DNA of 7,158 nt from an uncultured Eubacteriales bacterium (GTDB lineage: Bacteria > Bacillota > Clostridia > Christensenellales > CAG-917): the NCBI GenBank assembly GCA_900550855.1, contig URTQ01000080.1, positions 1-7,158 of the forward strand, read 5' to 3'. Shown here in pieces: positions 1 through 6,084 of this stretch. The position numbers and the translations under genes are program-made. Under the pieces are notes generated by a model. That model searched no databases, was not told the DNA's origin, and was given only the letters and a program-made list of their open reading frames with translations. How positions within the stretch are numbered: the stretch's first letter is position 1; every line of letters starts with the position of its first letter.

Positions 1-3000
1 GACGTGTCGTCCTTGTCTTGACCCTCGAATCCCGTGAGATAGTAGTCACTTTCGCCTCTGACGTTGATCGTCGGGACGGTGTTTCCGTCAACGTAGAAGG
101 ACGGATTGCCCTTGATTGCGTTGTACACGGTTGCGACGTACAAGAACTCGTCGCCGTAGTTGACTTGGCAACCCTCGCCGTCGTTGTAGGTGAACGTCAC
201 GACGTACTTCGTCACGCCTTCTTCGTAGAGTTTTGCAAACTTGGGATGGTCTTTGGTCACTTCGACGACTTGCACGTCGTTTTTGACCATATCGAGATTT
301 TCTTTGATGTCGATGCCCGTGTTGTTGAGAACGATAAGACCGTTTTCGACAACGCCGTTATAGGACGTTCCGCCGCCGTAAGTCGTTTCGAACGCGTTCT
401 TGGAAGCGTCCGTTTTGAGAAGTTTGGTGGAAATAACGTCGGTGTTGATATAAACTTTGTCAACCTTTTCTTCGACGAAGTTGTCCTTGTTGAGTCTGTA
501 AAGTTGTGCCCACGCAAGAGTGGTTTCGTCGTCGGTCGTGACTGTACCGTTGTTTATGTCGTCAAGTCCGTCGAGTACGGATTTGGTGAAATAGAACTTC
601 GCGTCGTGGATGAGGTTGCCGTCTGCGTCCGCAAATGCATTTTCTTCGACGAACGGCGCGCCTACGAGTTTGTTGTTTGCAAACTTAACGCTCGTGAAGA
701 TGAAACTCTCGATTGCGATTGCGCCGTTGAACGCATAGTTTGCAATTCTATCGATATTCGTGCCGAACTTCACGGTCTTGATTCCGTTCGCATAGAAGTT
801 GAACGTTTCCTCGCCGATAGAAGTTACGTTGTCGGGAATCTCTATGTTGGGCGTGTTGCTTCCGTTGGATTCCGAATAATACTCGACGAGCATTCTCGAC
901 GTTCCGTTGTTGCCCTTAACGATAACGAATCCGTTGGGATTGTCGCTGCCTTTCAACCACTCGGTTGCGGTCGTAAACGCGCGTTTGCCCACGGTCTTGA
1001 TGTTGTCGGCGGTCGTAAGCACGATTGTCGAAAGTTTCGAGCAACCGTCGAATGCGTACGGCGCGATATGTTCGACGCTCATCGGCAACGAAGTCGACGT
1101 TGCGTTTTTGTCGATAAAGCGATAGTACACTTTGCCGATAACGATTGCGCTGCCCACGCAGTTTCCGCTCGTCTTTTCAAGCATAGACGTGCCGCTGAAC
1201 GCGCTTTCGCCGATATATGTGAGGTTCGACGTCGAATTGACTTCGACTTTTGCAAGGTTTTCGAGATTTGCGAACGCGCCGTTTTCTATTCTCTTCACGC
1301 CGTCGCAAAGTTTGATTGATTTGAGCGCGGTTGCGTTTGCGAACGCGCCGCTTGCAATCGTCGCTACGCTTTGAAGTTGAGCGTTGAGCGCGTCGATTTC
1401 TTCTTGCGAAAGTTCGGGGCAATTATCAGCCGTATAGTAGGTTTCGTTCGACAAATCGAGGCTTTCAACCAAGTCCGCTCTTACGCTGACGTTGCCGTTG
1501 CCGTCGTCGTATTTTTGTCCGACGTACTTGTACAAAACGTTGCCGAAAGCTATGAATTGTTTGCCCTTGTGAGTGTCGAAATAGTTGTTTTCGAATTCCG
1601 AACCGTAGAACACCTTTTCGCCTACGCTTTGAATTGCGAGCGTTTCGGAAACGGCGATTTCTCTAAGGTGCGGCGCGTGCGCGAACGCTTGCGCGCCTAC
1701 GGTGGTAAGGTTGACTGCGTTCGCAAGGTCGAGTTTGGTCAACGCTTTGAGATTCATACAGGCTTTTTCGGAAATTTCGCTGACTTTGCGAGTTGCGCCG
1801 TCATATGTGAGTTCCGCAGGGATAATGAGTTCGCTCACCGACTCGTCCGCAATCTTGTCGATACGCAAAGAGCCGTCCGCTTTGACGGAAAGTCCGTTCT
1901 TAAACACGACTTCGGTGTAATATGCGCTGAGTCTTGCGAGGTTTTCTTGCGCGTTGTCGCTCGAATTGAACACCCACTTGACGTAGCCTTTCGTCGCCGT
2001 GCCGTCAACGACGGTCATATTGACTTTGTTTTGGCATTGATAGTCGCTGTAAACGCCCTCTGCTCTGACGTATTCGCCGTTGCCTTTGACGAGTTTGTCT
2101 TTAAGTTCGGTGATAATGACGTAAACTTCTTTGGTGGGCGTGACCGCGATTTTTGCAACGCACTTCGAGTAATCCGCGCCGTATTCGAATCCGCTGAACT
2201 CGACTCTCGTGAGTTTTTGGCTTTCGATGCCGAATGTGGATTCCGCGCTTATCACGGTGAGTCCGTTAGCCTTTGCGATTTCGTCGCTCGTAATTTCCTT
2301 ACCGCCTACGGTTGCGTTTTTGATATCGCTTGCAAATTCGCCGCCCATCGTGTACAAGGTGAAAGAGTACACGCGTCTTGTCCAGCGAGCCACGAGCGTA
2401 ACGTCCGTCGAACCGACGTATTTTGCAAAGTTCCAGAGCGTGTCTTTCTCGTCCCAAACGCCCTTGGTCGAGCCGTTGTCGAGATACCAGCCTGCAAAAT
2501 AGTAGCCGTTGTAGACGTTGAGAATATCCGTTGCGGGCGCAACCGCTCTTTCGAAATCGCGGCGAACGGTTTGAGTCGCCTTGAAGTCTTCGTTATCGCT
2601 CGGCGCGACCTTGCCGTCTTCCAAAACCGCGTCCGAAGGAACTGCAAGCGCGAACGTAACGTCTACCGTGTCGTTTGTCCATTTAGTTGCGAAAGTTTTG
2701 CCGTTGAGAGATTTGCTTATGACAAGCGGGAAGTTCTTGGAAGTCGCGCTGTATACGTCGCCGTTTATCGACACGCTTTCAAGCGCTTTTGCGGGAAGAT
2801 TGTCCACTTCGTCGATTGTCATTCTGAAAGTGCTTATAAACTCGTCCCACGTTTTGAACTCGACGCCTTCGAGTACGCTCGTGGTTGCGATACCGTCATT
2901 TGACACCGAGCAGTTGAAGTGCGCCGTCGCGCGTCTTGTGCCGTCCATAAGGTTGAAGTTGAGTTGAACCTTGCTTACGGGTGCGAGTCTGTCTTGAAGG

Positions 3001-3449
3001 TGAAGCGCGAAAGAGCCTTTGACGTATACGGGATTGTTTTCCTCGTCCTTGCTTATTTCGACCTGAACCTTGATTTGATGATGTCCTGCCGTTTTGATAT
3101 TCGCCCTATCGTCGTCCGTTTGAAGCATATTTTCCGAGAGGTTGCCGTGTATGCCTTCGGTGATTGCTTGCGTCTTGGTGTTGAGATACGCCACATAGTA
3201 TTCGACGTCCGAGATGTCGAACTCGTCCGTGAACTTGCTATAAAACACCGACGTTGCTCCCGTGGGGAACGCAAATCTAAGTTGCGCCGTCAACGGACTA
3301 TTGTCGTCGTTGTCGTCGATGATGTCGGGGGGATTTATTTCGCCGGGCAATTTTCCGGCGTCTTGCGAGCCTTTGTTGCACGCAACCATACTGACCGTCA
3401 AAATTGCAAGAAGCAAAACGATGAATAACAAACTGACTTTCTTTCTCAT
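1..3449 (-). CDS. Large BspA-like LRR / InlB B-repeat surface lipoprotein, 3' end outside the window
   Basis: At least 1149 codons are open from the ATG at 3449 to the left edge with no stop, so the C-terminus is missing. The protein begins with a basic MRKK, a hydrophobic stretch (about residues 5-20) and a lipobox-like MVAC with Cys24 as the probable lipidated residue, followed by an Asp/Pro-rich spacer (about 25-52). This predicts export and anchoring to the outer face of the membrane. Residues about 55-300 look like extracellular beta domains I do not recognise. Residues about 310-357 form an InlB B-type repeat (GYYFAGWY at 315-322, closing VTLVARW at 350-356). Residues about 540-920 are BspA-like leucine-rich repeats. 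Residues 920-1149 are unassigned. A perfect-spacing ribosome site and a separate promoter support the start. Adhesion or ligand binding is inferred from the family; the ligand is unknown. The long plus-strand ORFs opposite this gene are shadows. Confidence 0.93.
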   Translation of the reverse strand, partial: MRKKVSLLFIVLLLAILTVSMVACNKGSQDAGKLPGEINPPDIIDDNDDNSPLTAQLRFAFPTGATSVFYSKFTDEFDISDVEYYVAYLNTKTQAITEGIHGNLSENMLQTDDDRANIKTAGHHQIKVQVEISKDEENNPVYVKGSFALHLQDRLAPVSKVQLNFNLMDGTRRATAHFNCSVSNDGIATTSVLEGVEFKTWDEFISTFRMTIDEVDNLPAKALESVSINGDVYSATSKNFPLVISKSLNGKTFATKWTNDTVDVTFALAVPSDAVLEDGKVAPSDNEDFKATQTVRRDFERAVAPATDILNVYNGYYFAGWYLDNGSTKGVWDEKDTLWNFAKYVGSTDVTLVARWTRRVYSFTLYTMGGEFASDIKNATVGGKEITSDEIAKANGLTVISAESTFGIESQKLTRVEFSGFEYGADYSKCVAKIAVTPTKEVYVIITELKDKLVKGNGEYVRAEGVYSDYQCQNKVNMTVVDGTATKGYVKWVFNSSDNAQENLARLSAYYTEVVFKNGLSVKADGSLRIDKIADESVSELIIPAELTYDGATRKVSEISEKACMNLKALTKLDLANAVNLTTVGAQAFAHAPHLREIAVSETLAIQSVGEKVFYGSEFENNYFDTHKGKQFIAFGNVLYKYVGQKYDDGNGNVSVRADLVESLDLSNETYYTADNCPELSQEEIDALNAQLQSVATIASGAFANATALKSIKLCDGVKRIENGAFANLENLAKVEVNSTSNLTYIGESAFSGTSMLEKTSGNCVGSAIVIGKVYYRFIDKNATSTSLPMSVEHIAPYAFDGCSKLSTIVLTTADNIKTVGKRAFTTATEWLKGSDNPNGFVIVKGNNGTSRMLVEYYSESNGSNTPNIEIPDNVTSIGEETFNFYANGIKTVKFGTNIDRIANYAFNGAIAIESFIFTSVKFANNKLVGAPFVEENAFADADGNLIHDAKFYFTKSVLDGLDDINNGTVTTDDETTLAWAQLYRLNKDNFVEEKVDKVYINTDVISTKLLKTDASKNAFETTYGGGTSYNGVVENGLIVLNNTGIDIKENLDMVKNDVQVVEVTKDHPKFAKLYEEGVTKYVVTFTYNDGEGCQVNYGDEFLYVATVYNAIKGNPSFYVDGNTVPTINVRGESDYYLTGFEGQDKDDT
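690..1832 (-). repeat. BspA-like leucine-rich repeat region within the lipoprotein
   Basis: Degenerate repeats of about 23 residues with the signature I-x-x-x-A-F-x-x-x-x-x-L-x-x-I/V-x-L recur across residues about 540-920. Clear copies include IASGAFANATALKSIKL (698-714), IENGAFANLENLAKVEV (721-737), IGESAF (746-751), IAPYAF (795-800) and, further on, IGEETF and IANYAF. The first two are exactly 23 residues apart. Between blocks lie insertions such as FGNVLYKYV and IGKVYYRFI, a type commonly seen between repeat blocks of BspA-like proteins. These repeats form curved solenoids and usually mediate protein or carbohydrate binding. At DNA level the copies are diverged, so recent expansion is not indicated. 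Confidence 0.88.
2379..2522 (-). other. InlB B-repeat (Listeria-Bacteroides repeat) domain coding segment
   Basis: Residues about 310-357 carry the hallmark order of this small beta-grasp-like repeat: a G-Y-x-F-A-G-W-Y turn, then W-x-F-A-K-Y-V and a terminal T-L-V-A-R-W. Only one clear copy is visible. In other Gram-positive surface proteins this domain acts as a spacer or binding module outside the cell. Confidence 0.85.
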
Positions 3450-3454
3450 AACTT

Positions 3455-3461
3455 TCACCTT
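3455..3461 (-). promoter_or_regulatory. Ribosome binding site of the lipoprotein gene
   Basis: AAGGTGA on the minus strand ends five bases before the ATG at 3449. It matches the 16S anti-Shine-Dalgarno complement well and decides the start, which also gives a complete lipoprotein signal peptide. Confidence 0.85.
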
Positions 3462-3508
3462 ACACGTGTGCGCACTCTCGCGCGCATAAATATAGGAATA
3501 CAAATATA

Positions 3509-3537
3509 ATACTACAATATCGCGACAAAATTGTCAA
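3509..3537 (-). promoter_or_regulatory. Sigma-A-type promoter of the lipoprotein gene
   Basis: On the minus strand a perfect -35 TTGACA (3537-3532) is followed after exactly 17 bases by TAGTAT (3514-3509), four of six matches to TATAAT, in an AT-rich surround. Transcription would start near 3502, giving a leader of about 50 bases. It lies just downstream of a terminator, so the lipoprotein is a separate unit from the acyltransferase. Confidence 0.72.
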
Positions 3538-3568
3538 CATCAATTAGTTTTTGTGCGACCTATCATAC

Positions 3569-3595
3569 AAAAAACCGCCTTTTCAGACGGTTTTT
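3569..3595 (-). terminator. Intrinsic terminator after the acyltransferase gene
   Basis: On the minus strand AAAAACCGTC, loop TGAAAA, then GGCGGTTTTTT forms a 10-bp stem ending in a U tract, 27 bases past the acyltransferase stop. One stem position is a G-U wobble in the minus-strand RNA but would be a C-A mismatch in plus-strand RNA. This argues that the minus strand is the functional orientation, matching the gene direction. Confidence 0.85.
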
Positions 3596-3621
3596 CGACG
3601 AAAATATTTTTTATTTTTCGT

Positions 3622-4953
3622 TCATTTTTTGCTCTTTTTGTACGCTTCCTCTATGCAAAGCGCGTACTTCGTCGCGGCAAGCACTTTGTCGAACATAAAT
3701 CTGTAAACGTGCTTGTCGTCGTACATATCCACCGCCGTTCCCGGCAAATTCGCCACCGTATCGCATCTCGACACGGCAAATTCGACGTGCTTGAACTCGT
3801 CCTCGACGGCTTCCGTTCCGAGCGCGTCGTCGAAGTCGAGCGTCATATTGTTAACCTTGTATTTCGATTTTACGCCGACGGGGCGTTCTACCCAATCGGT
3901 ATCGAAGCAAAGTTTGTCTTTATCGAGGGTCAAAACGCCGTTTGCGACAAACCTATATCCGTTGTTAGCCTCGTTTTCCACAAACAAATTGACCGTGTTA
4001 GATAAACGAAAATCGTCGTTTTCCACTTCTTTCGCGACGAGTTCGCGCTGCGCGTCGTACCATAGGTCTATACGGTCGGGGCAAACGCCGTCGCCTTGCG
4101 GAACGAGATGTCCGTCAAAGCCGTAAATCACGTCGTTTCCGCACTTTTTGCAAGTGAGATGACTGTCTTGAGATGTCATTTCAAACTCGCTTCCGCACTT
4201 TGGACAACGATACAAAAGCCTGTCCAGACCCTCTGCGTAACGTCTGCCCTTGAACACGATTCCGTTGTCTATCTGCCACTTATGCTCGTTTTGATAGAGC
4301 GCTAAGCACACCCTGTCGTAAATCTCGTCTTTCGAGAGTTTTTTTGCCTCGTCGGCGGTGAAAAGCATATCGCAGTTGGTGATGACTTTGCCGCGCCTTA
4401 CGAAGCGAAGATTGTACGCCCATTTCGGACGAGCGAGGCTTGCGCCCTGCATTTTTATCACGCCCACGGGATAGCCGAGCCACTGAACGAGTCTTGCGAT
4501 TGACGGCGCAATCGACCCCGTAACGCCGTTTGCCGAAACTTTGCCTTCGGGGCAAATCAACACGCTTATGCCTGCGTCGAGATATTTTTTGATGTTCTTT
4601 ATGCACGCAAAATCCGCAAAATACTGTTTTTTGGTGATTGCGTGATACGAGCCGAGCAATTTTGCGAAAATCGGCATCGAGTACATCATGTTTTCAGCGA
4701 CCACGAAGTTGAGGGGCGCGCCGTACATTGCCGACGAAAAGTGAATAAAATCGTATGCGGACAAATGGTTGCACACAATCAACATCGCGCCGTTTTTCTT
4801 CTGACGTTTGAACGCTTCGCTTTTTCTGCAAACGCCGTGCAAAATGGGGCGGATAAGTCTGCACAACCCCAAAAAGAAACGGCAATACGCCTTCGAAAAA
4901 GGCGCGCCGTTCTTGTCGGATTTTTGACTTCTTTTCACTTCGTTTTCGCTCAT
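3622..4953 (-). CDS. PlsC-like lysophospholipid acyltransferase with C-terminal zinc ribbon
   Basis: A 443-residue protein of the glycerolipid acyltransferase (PlsC/LPLAT) superfamily. A hydrophobic/amphipathic N-terminal stretch (about 22-42) probably associates with the membrane. Motif I is NHLSAYD (62-68, the catalytic HX4D), motif II lies around the P94-G101 segment, motif III is CPEGKVS (134-140, acyl-acceptor binding) and motif IV is GYPVGVI (160-166). After the catalytic domain comes a zinc ribbon, CPKC at 250-253 and CKKC at 268-271, then about 170 residues including LWYDAQRELVAKEV with no domain I can name. Typical PlsC is about 200-250 residues, so the C-terminal half is extra; similar fusions occur in Clostridia. 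The likely reaction is transfer of an acyl chain to a lysophospholipid-type acceptor; the exact acceptor is not known. It lies 55 bases downstream of the ATPase gene, has its own promoter, and is followed by a terminator. No ribosome site is visible before the ATG. Confidence 0.9.
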   Translation of the reverse strand: MSENEVKRSQKSDKNGAPFSKAYCRFFLGLCRLIRPILHGVCRKSEAFKRQKKNGAMLIVCNHLSAYDFIHFSSAMYGAPLNFVVAENMMYSMPIFAKLLGSYHAITKKQYFADFACIKNIKKYLDAGISVLICPEGKVSANGVTGSIAPSIARLVQWLGYPVGVIKMQGASLARPKWAYNLRFVRRGKVITNCDMLFTADEAKKLSKDEIYDRVCLALYQNEHKWQIDNGIVFKGRRYAEGLDRLLYRCPKCGSEFEMTSQDSHLTCKKCGNDVIYGFDGHLVPQGDGVCPDRIDLWYDAQRELVAKEVENDDFRLSNTVNLFVENEANNGYRFVANGVLTLDKDKLCFDTDWVERPVGVKSKYKVNNMTLDFDDALGTEAVEDEFKHVEFAVSRCDTVANLPGTAVDMYDDKHVYRFMFDKVLAATKYALCIEEAYKKSKK

Positions 4954-4959
4954 ACTTAA

Positions 4960-4988
4960 CTTATATCAAAACATATTCGAAAAGTCAA
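4960..4988 (-). promoter_or_regulatory. Extended -10 promoter abutting the acyltransferase start codon
   Basis: The minus strand shows -35 TTGACT (4988-4983), a 17-base spacer ending in TGA (extended -10 TGN), and -10 TATAAG (4965-4960). Only six bases, TTAAGT, separate the -10 box from the ATG at 4953. Transcription would begin at or within a base or so of the ATG, so the mRNA from this promoter would be leaderless. Read-through from the upstream ATPase gene could also make a leadered transcript. Confidence 0.65.
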
Positions 4989-5008
4989 GTAAAGATGTCT
5001 TTGCAACG

Positions 5009-6004
5009 TCACTCGAAAATAAACTCGTTGATTTTGTCCAGCATTTTTTCGTTGTTCGAAAAGTCCATTGCAGGCACGAATATGCTTTCGACTTTCATAT
5101 GTGCTTCCCTTGCCTTGTTGAGCCTTTCCACCGCAAACGCCGTTTGCATAATCGCGTTGTTTGCTTCCTCTATGCTGTCGTCCTTGTTGAATCTTTCGCC
5201 GAACACGCCCAAGTCAACGATTGAATCGTTTGCGAAATGCCCTACGTTCTCGACGTACGCCACGTCGCCGCACACTATACCTTCGCAAGTTTTCGGGTCG
5301 AGCGGCGAAAGGAAAAGAGTCAAACCCTTGCGAAGTCTGCTTATCTCGTCGAAAAACACTTTTTTTGCGTATGCGCACCCTTTGACAAGCACCACCTTTT
5401 TACCGCGCAAGTGGTCGAAGTACTCGCTCTCGCCCGCAGGGCATATGGCACGTGCAAACAGCGACCTGTTTTTGTCCGTCACGGGTTTCAAATCTCTTGC
5501 GACAGATGACGCGTACGCGCGGATTTTGTCCTCGTCAACGCCTTGTTTTTCTATCTCGAATTGATTGTATAAATGACACAATGCGGACTTTAAGTGTTGA
5601 TATACACGCATAAAGTGTTGCTTTTTGCATTTCATATACTTTTCGATGTCTTGGCGCATTCCTTTTAGTTTGCTCTCGTCAAGGCTTTGAGCAAGGTCGA
5701 AAATCACGTCCTTTATCACGGGAATATCCACGCCGCTCGCGTGCGGCGCAGTCGCGTCCACGACTGCCGCGTTCTTGTCTTTAAGATATATTCCGTCAAG
5801 GCTTTGCGGGTCGCCCGAACAAAACCACAGTTCGTAATCCAGCCCCATAGCCTTTGCTTTCTTTGCAATTTTCTTCAATAACGACGACTTCCCCGTGCCG
5901 CTTCCGCCTTTGAGAAGCACCGTTTTGTCTGTCGATTTCAGTTCGTTTTCATACAAATTGAAAAAGCCGTATCCGCTGTTGTTTCCCAAAAAATATCTTT
6001 CCAT
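5009..6004 (-). CDS. P-loop ATPase of the PRK06851-like family, with a decayed second P-loop half
   Basis: A 331-residue protein. The N-terminal half has Walker A GGSGTGKSS (33-41), a Walker B-like AAVVDATAPH (79-88) and the family-like CSGDPQSLDG (62-71). The opening MERYFLGNNSGYGF and these motifs resemble the uncharacterised PRK06851-type ATPases of Firmicutes; this is from memory of the family, not a search. Residues about 180-253 repeat the pattern of the first half but with a degenerate P-loop (KGCAYAKK, 208-215) and LSPLDPKTCEG (232-242). A lysine/glutamate-rich helical segment (about 109-160) joins them. I chose the ATG at 6004 because GTG at 6010 lies inside the GAGGTG ribosome site, while the ATG has correct spacing. 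No transmembrane segment or signal peptide is seen, so it is probably cytoplasmic. It is divergent from dpaA; function unknown, and a sporulation link is inference only. Confidence 0.85.
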   Translation of the reverse strand: MERYFLGNNSGYGFFNLYENELKSTDKTVLLKGGSGTGKSSLLKKIAKKAKAMGLDYELWFCSGDPQSLDGIYLKDKNAAVVDATAPHASGVDIPVIKDVIFDLAQSLDESKLKGMRQDIEKYMKCKKQHFMRVYQHLKSALCHLYNQFEIEKQGVDEDKIRAYASSVARDLKPVTDKNRSLFARAICPAGESEYFDHLRGKKVVLVKGCAYAKKVFFDEISRLRKGLTLFLSPLDPKTCEGIVCGDVAYVENVGHFANDSIVDLGVFGERFNKDDSIEEANNAIMQTAFAVERLNKAREAHMKVESIFVPAMDFSNNEKMLDKINEFIFE

Positions 6005-6007
6005 ACA

Positions 6008-6013
6008 CACCTC
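6008..6013 (-). promoter_or_regulatory. Ribosome binding site of the ATPase gene
   Basis: GAGGTG on the minus strand ends three bases before the ATG at 6004 (five bases from the GAGG core). It overlaps the in-frame GTG at 6010, which rules that codon out as the likely start. Confidence 0.75.
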
Positions 6014-6019
6014 GCTACA

Positions 6020-6049
6020 TACTATGTGCGCCTCGTTTTCGAGTGTGCA
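6020..6049 (-). promoter_or_regulatory. Weak candidate forespore-type (sigma-G-like) promoter for the ATPase
   Basis: On the minus strand CATAGTA (6026-6020) is one base from CATACTA, and TGCACA lies 17 bases upstream (6049-6044), near the TGMATA-like -35 of sigma-G/F promoters. No good sigma-A promoter is seen in this intergenic region. The match is short and the region small, so this is tentative. Confidence 0.25.
6027..6049. repeat. Imperfect inverted repeat between the divergent ATPase and dpaA genes
   Basis: TGCGC-CTCG (6027-6035) and CGAG-T-GTGCA (6040-6049) form an imperfect dyad around a TTTT loop, with one bulged T and one G-T pair. It lies in the middle of the 80-base divergent region. 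It could be an operator or a small hairpin, or chance; no U tract follows on either strand, so it is not a terminator. Confidence 0.4.
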
Positions 6050-6051
6050 TT

Positions 6052-6080
6052 AACTCATTTTCAAAAGGTTGCATAACATA
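6052..6080 (+). promoter_or_regulatory. Candidate sigma-K promoter of dpaA-dpaB
   Basis: CATAACATA (6072-6080) fits the sigma-K -10 consensus CATAnnnTA exactly, and AACT (6052-6055) fits the AC core of the -35 at a 16-base spacing. Dipicolinate synthase genes are mother-cell sigma-K genes in Bacillus and Clostridioides, so the type is expected. The -10 box ends four bases before the dpaA ATG, leaving no leader for a ribosome site. Confidence 0.5.
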
Positions 6081-6084
6081 CCGT

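Noticed and set aside
257..517. Minus-strand ORF of 86 residues and similar short minus ORFs (1177-1422, 2306-2647, 3053-3274)
   Set aside because: They are out of frame inside the lipoprotein gene, with arginine/serine/threonine-rich translations typical of shifted frames and no start signals.
18..3428. Long plus-strand ORFs (18-1319, 1371-2903, 2919-3428) nearly covering the lipoprotein gene
   Set aside because: They lie codon-opposite-codon to the minus-strand lipoprotein. The antisense register stays open because the real gene rarely uses TTA, CTA or TCA. Their translations are rich in V, R, C and F with no domain, no ribosome sites and no signal sequence, while the minus strand shows a lipobox and repeat domains.
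3553..4126. Plus-strand ORFs opposite the acyltransferase (3553-4005, 3713-4126, 4096-4305, 4642-4959)
   Set aside because: They are antisense shadows of a gene with clear catalytic and zinc-binding motifs.
4991..5002. AAAGA-TG-TCTTT palindrome between the ATPase and acyltransferase genes as a terminator
   Set aside because: It has a two-base loop, a weak AT stem and no U tract, so it is unlikely to stop transcription.
4995..5564. Plus-strand ORF of 189 residues opposite the ATPase
   Set aside because: It is serine-rich, without recognisable domains or a ribosome site, and opposite a gene with a textbook Walker A motif.
3467..6031. Shared TGTGCGC in the lipoprotein leader and the ATPase-dpaA intergenic region as a common operator
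   Set aside because: Seven bases shared between two sites is within chance expectation, and the surrounding sequences do not align.
6043..6084. GTG at 6043 as the dpaA start
   Set aside because: It adds 14 residues before the conserved first strand, has no ribosome site, and lies upstream of the predicted promoter's -35 element.
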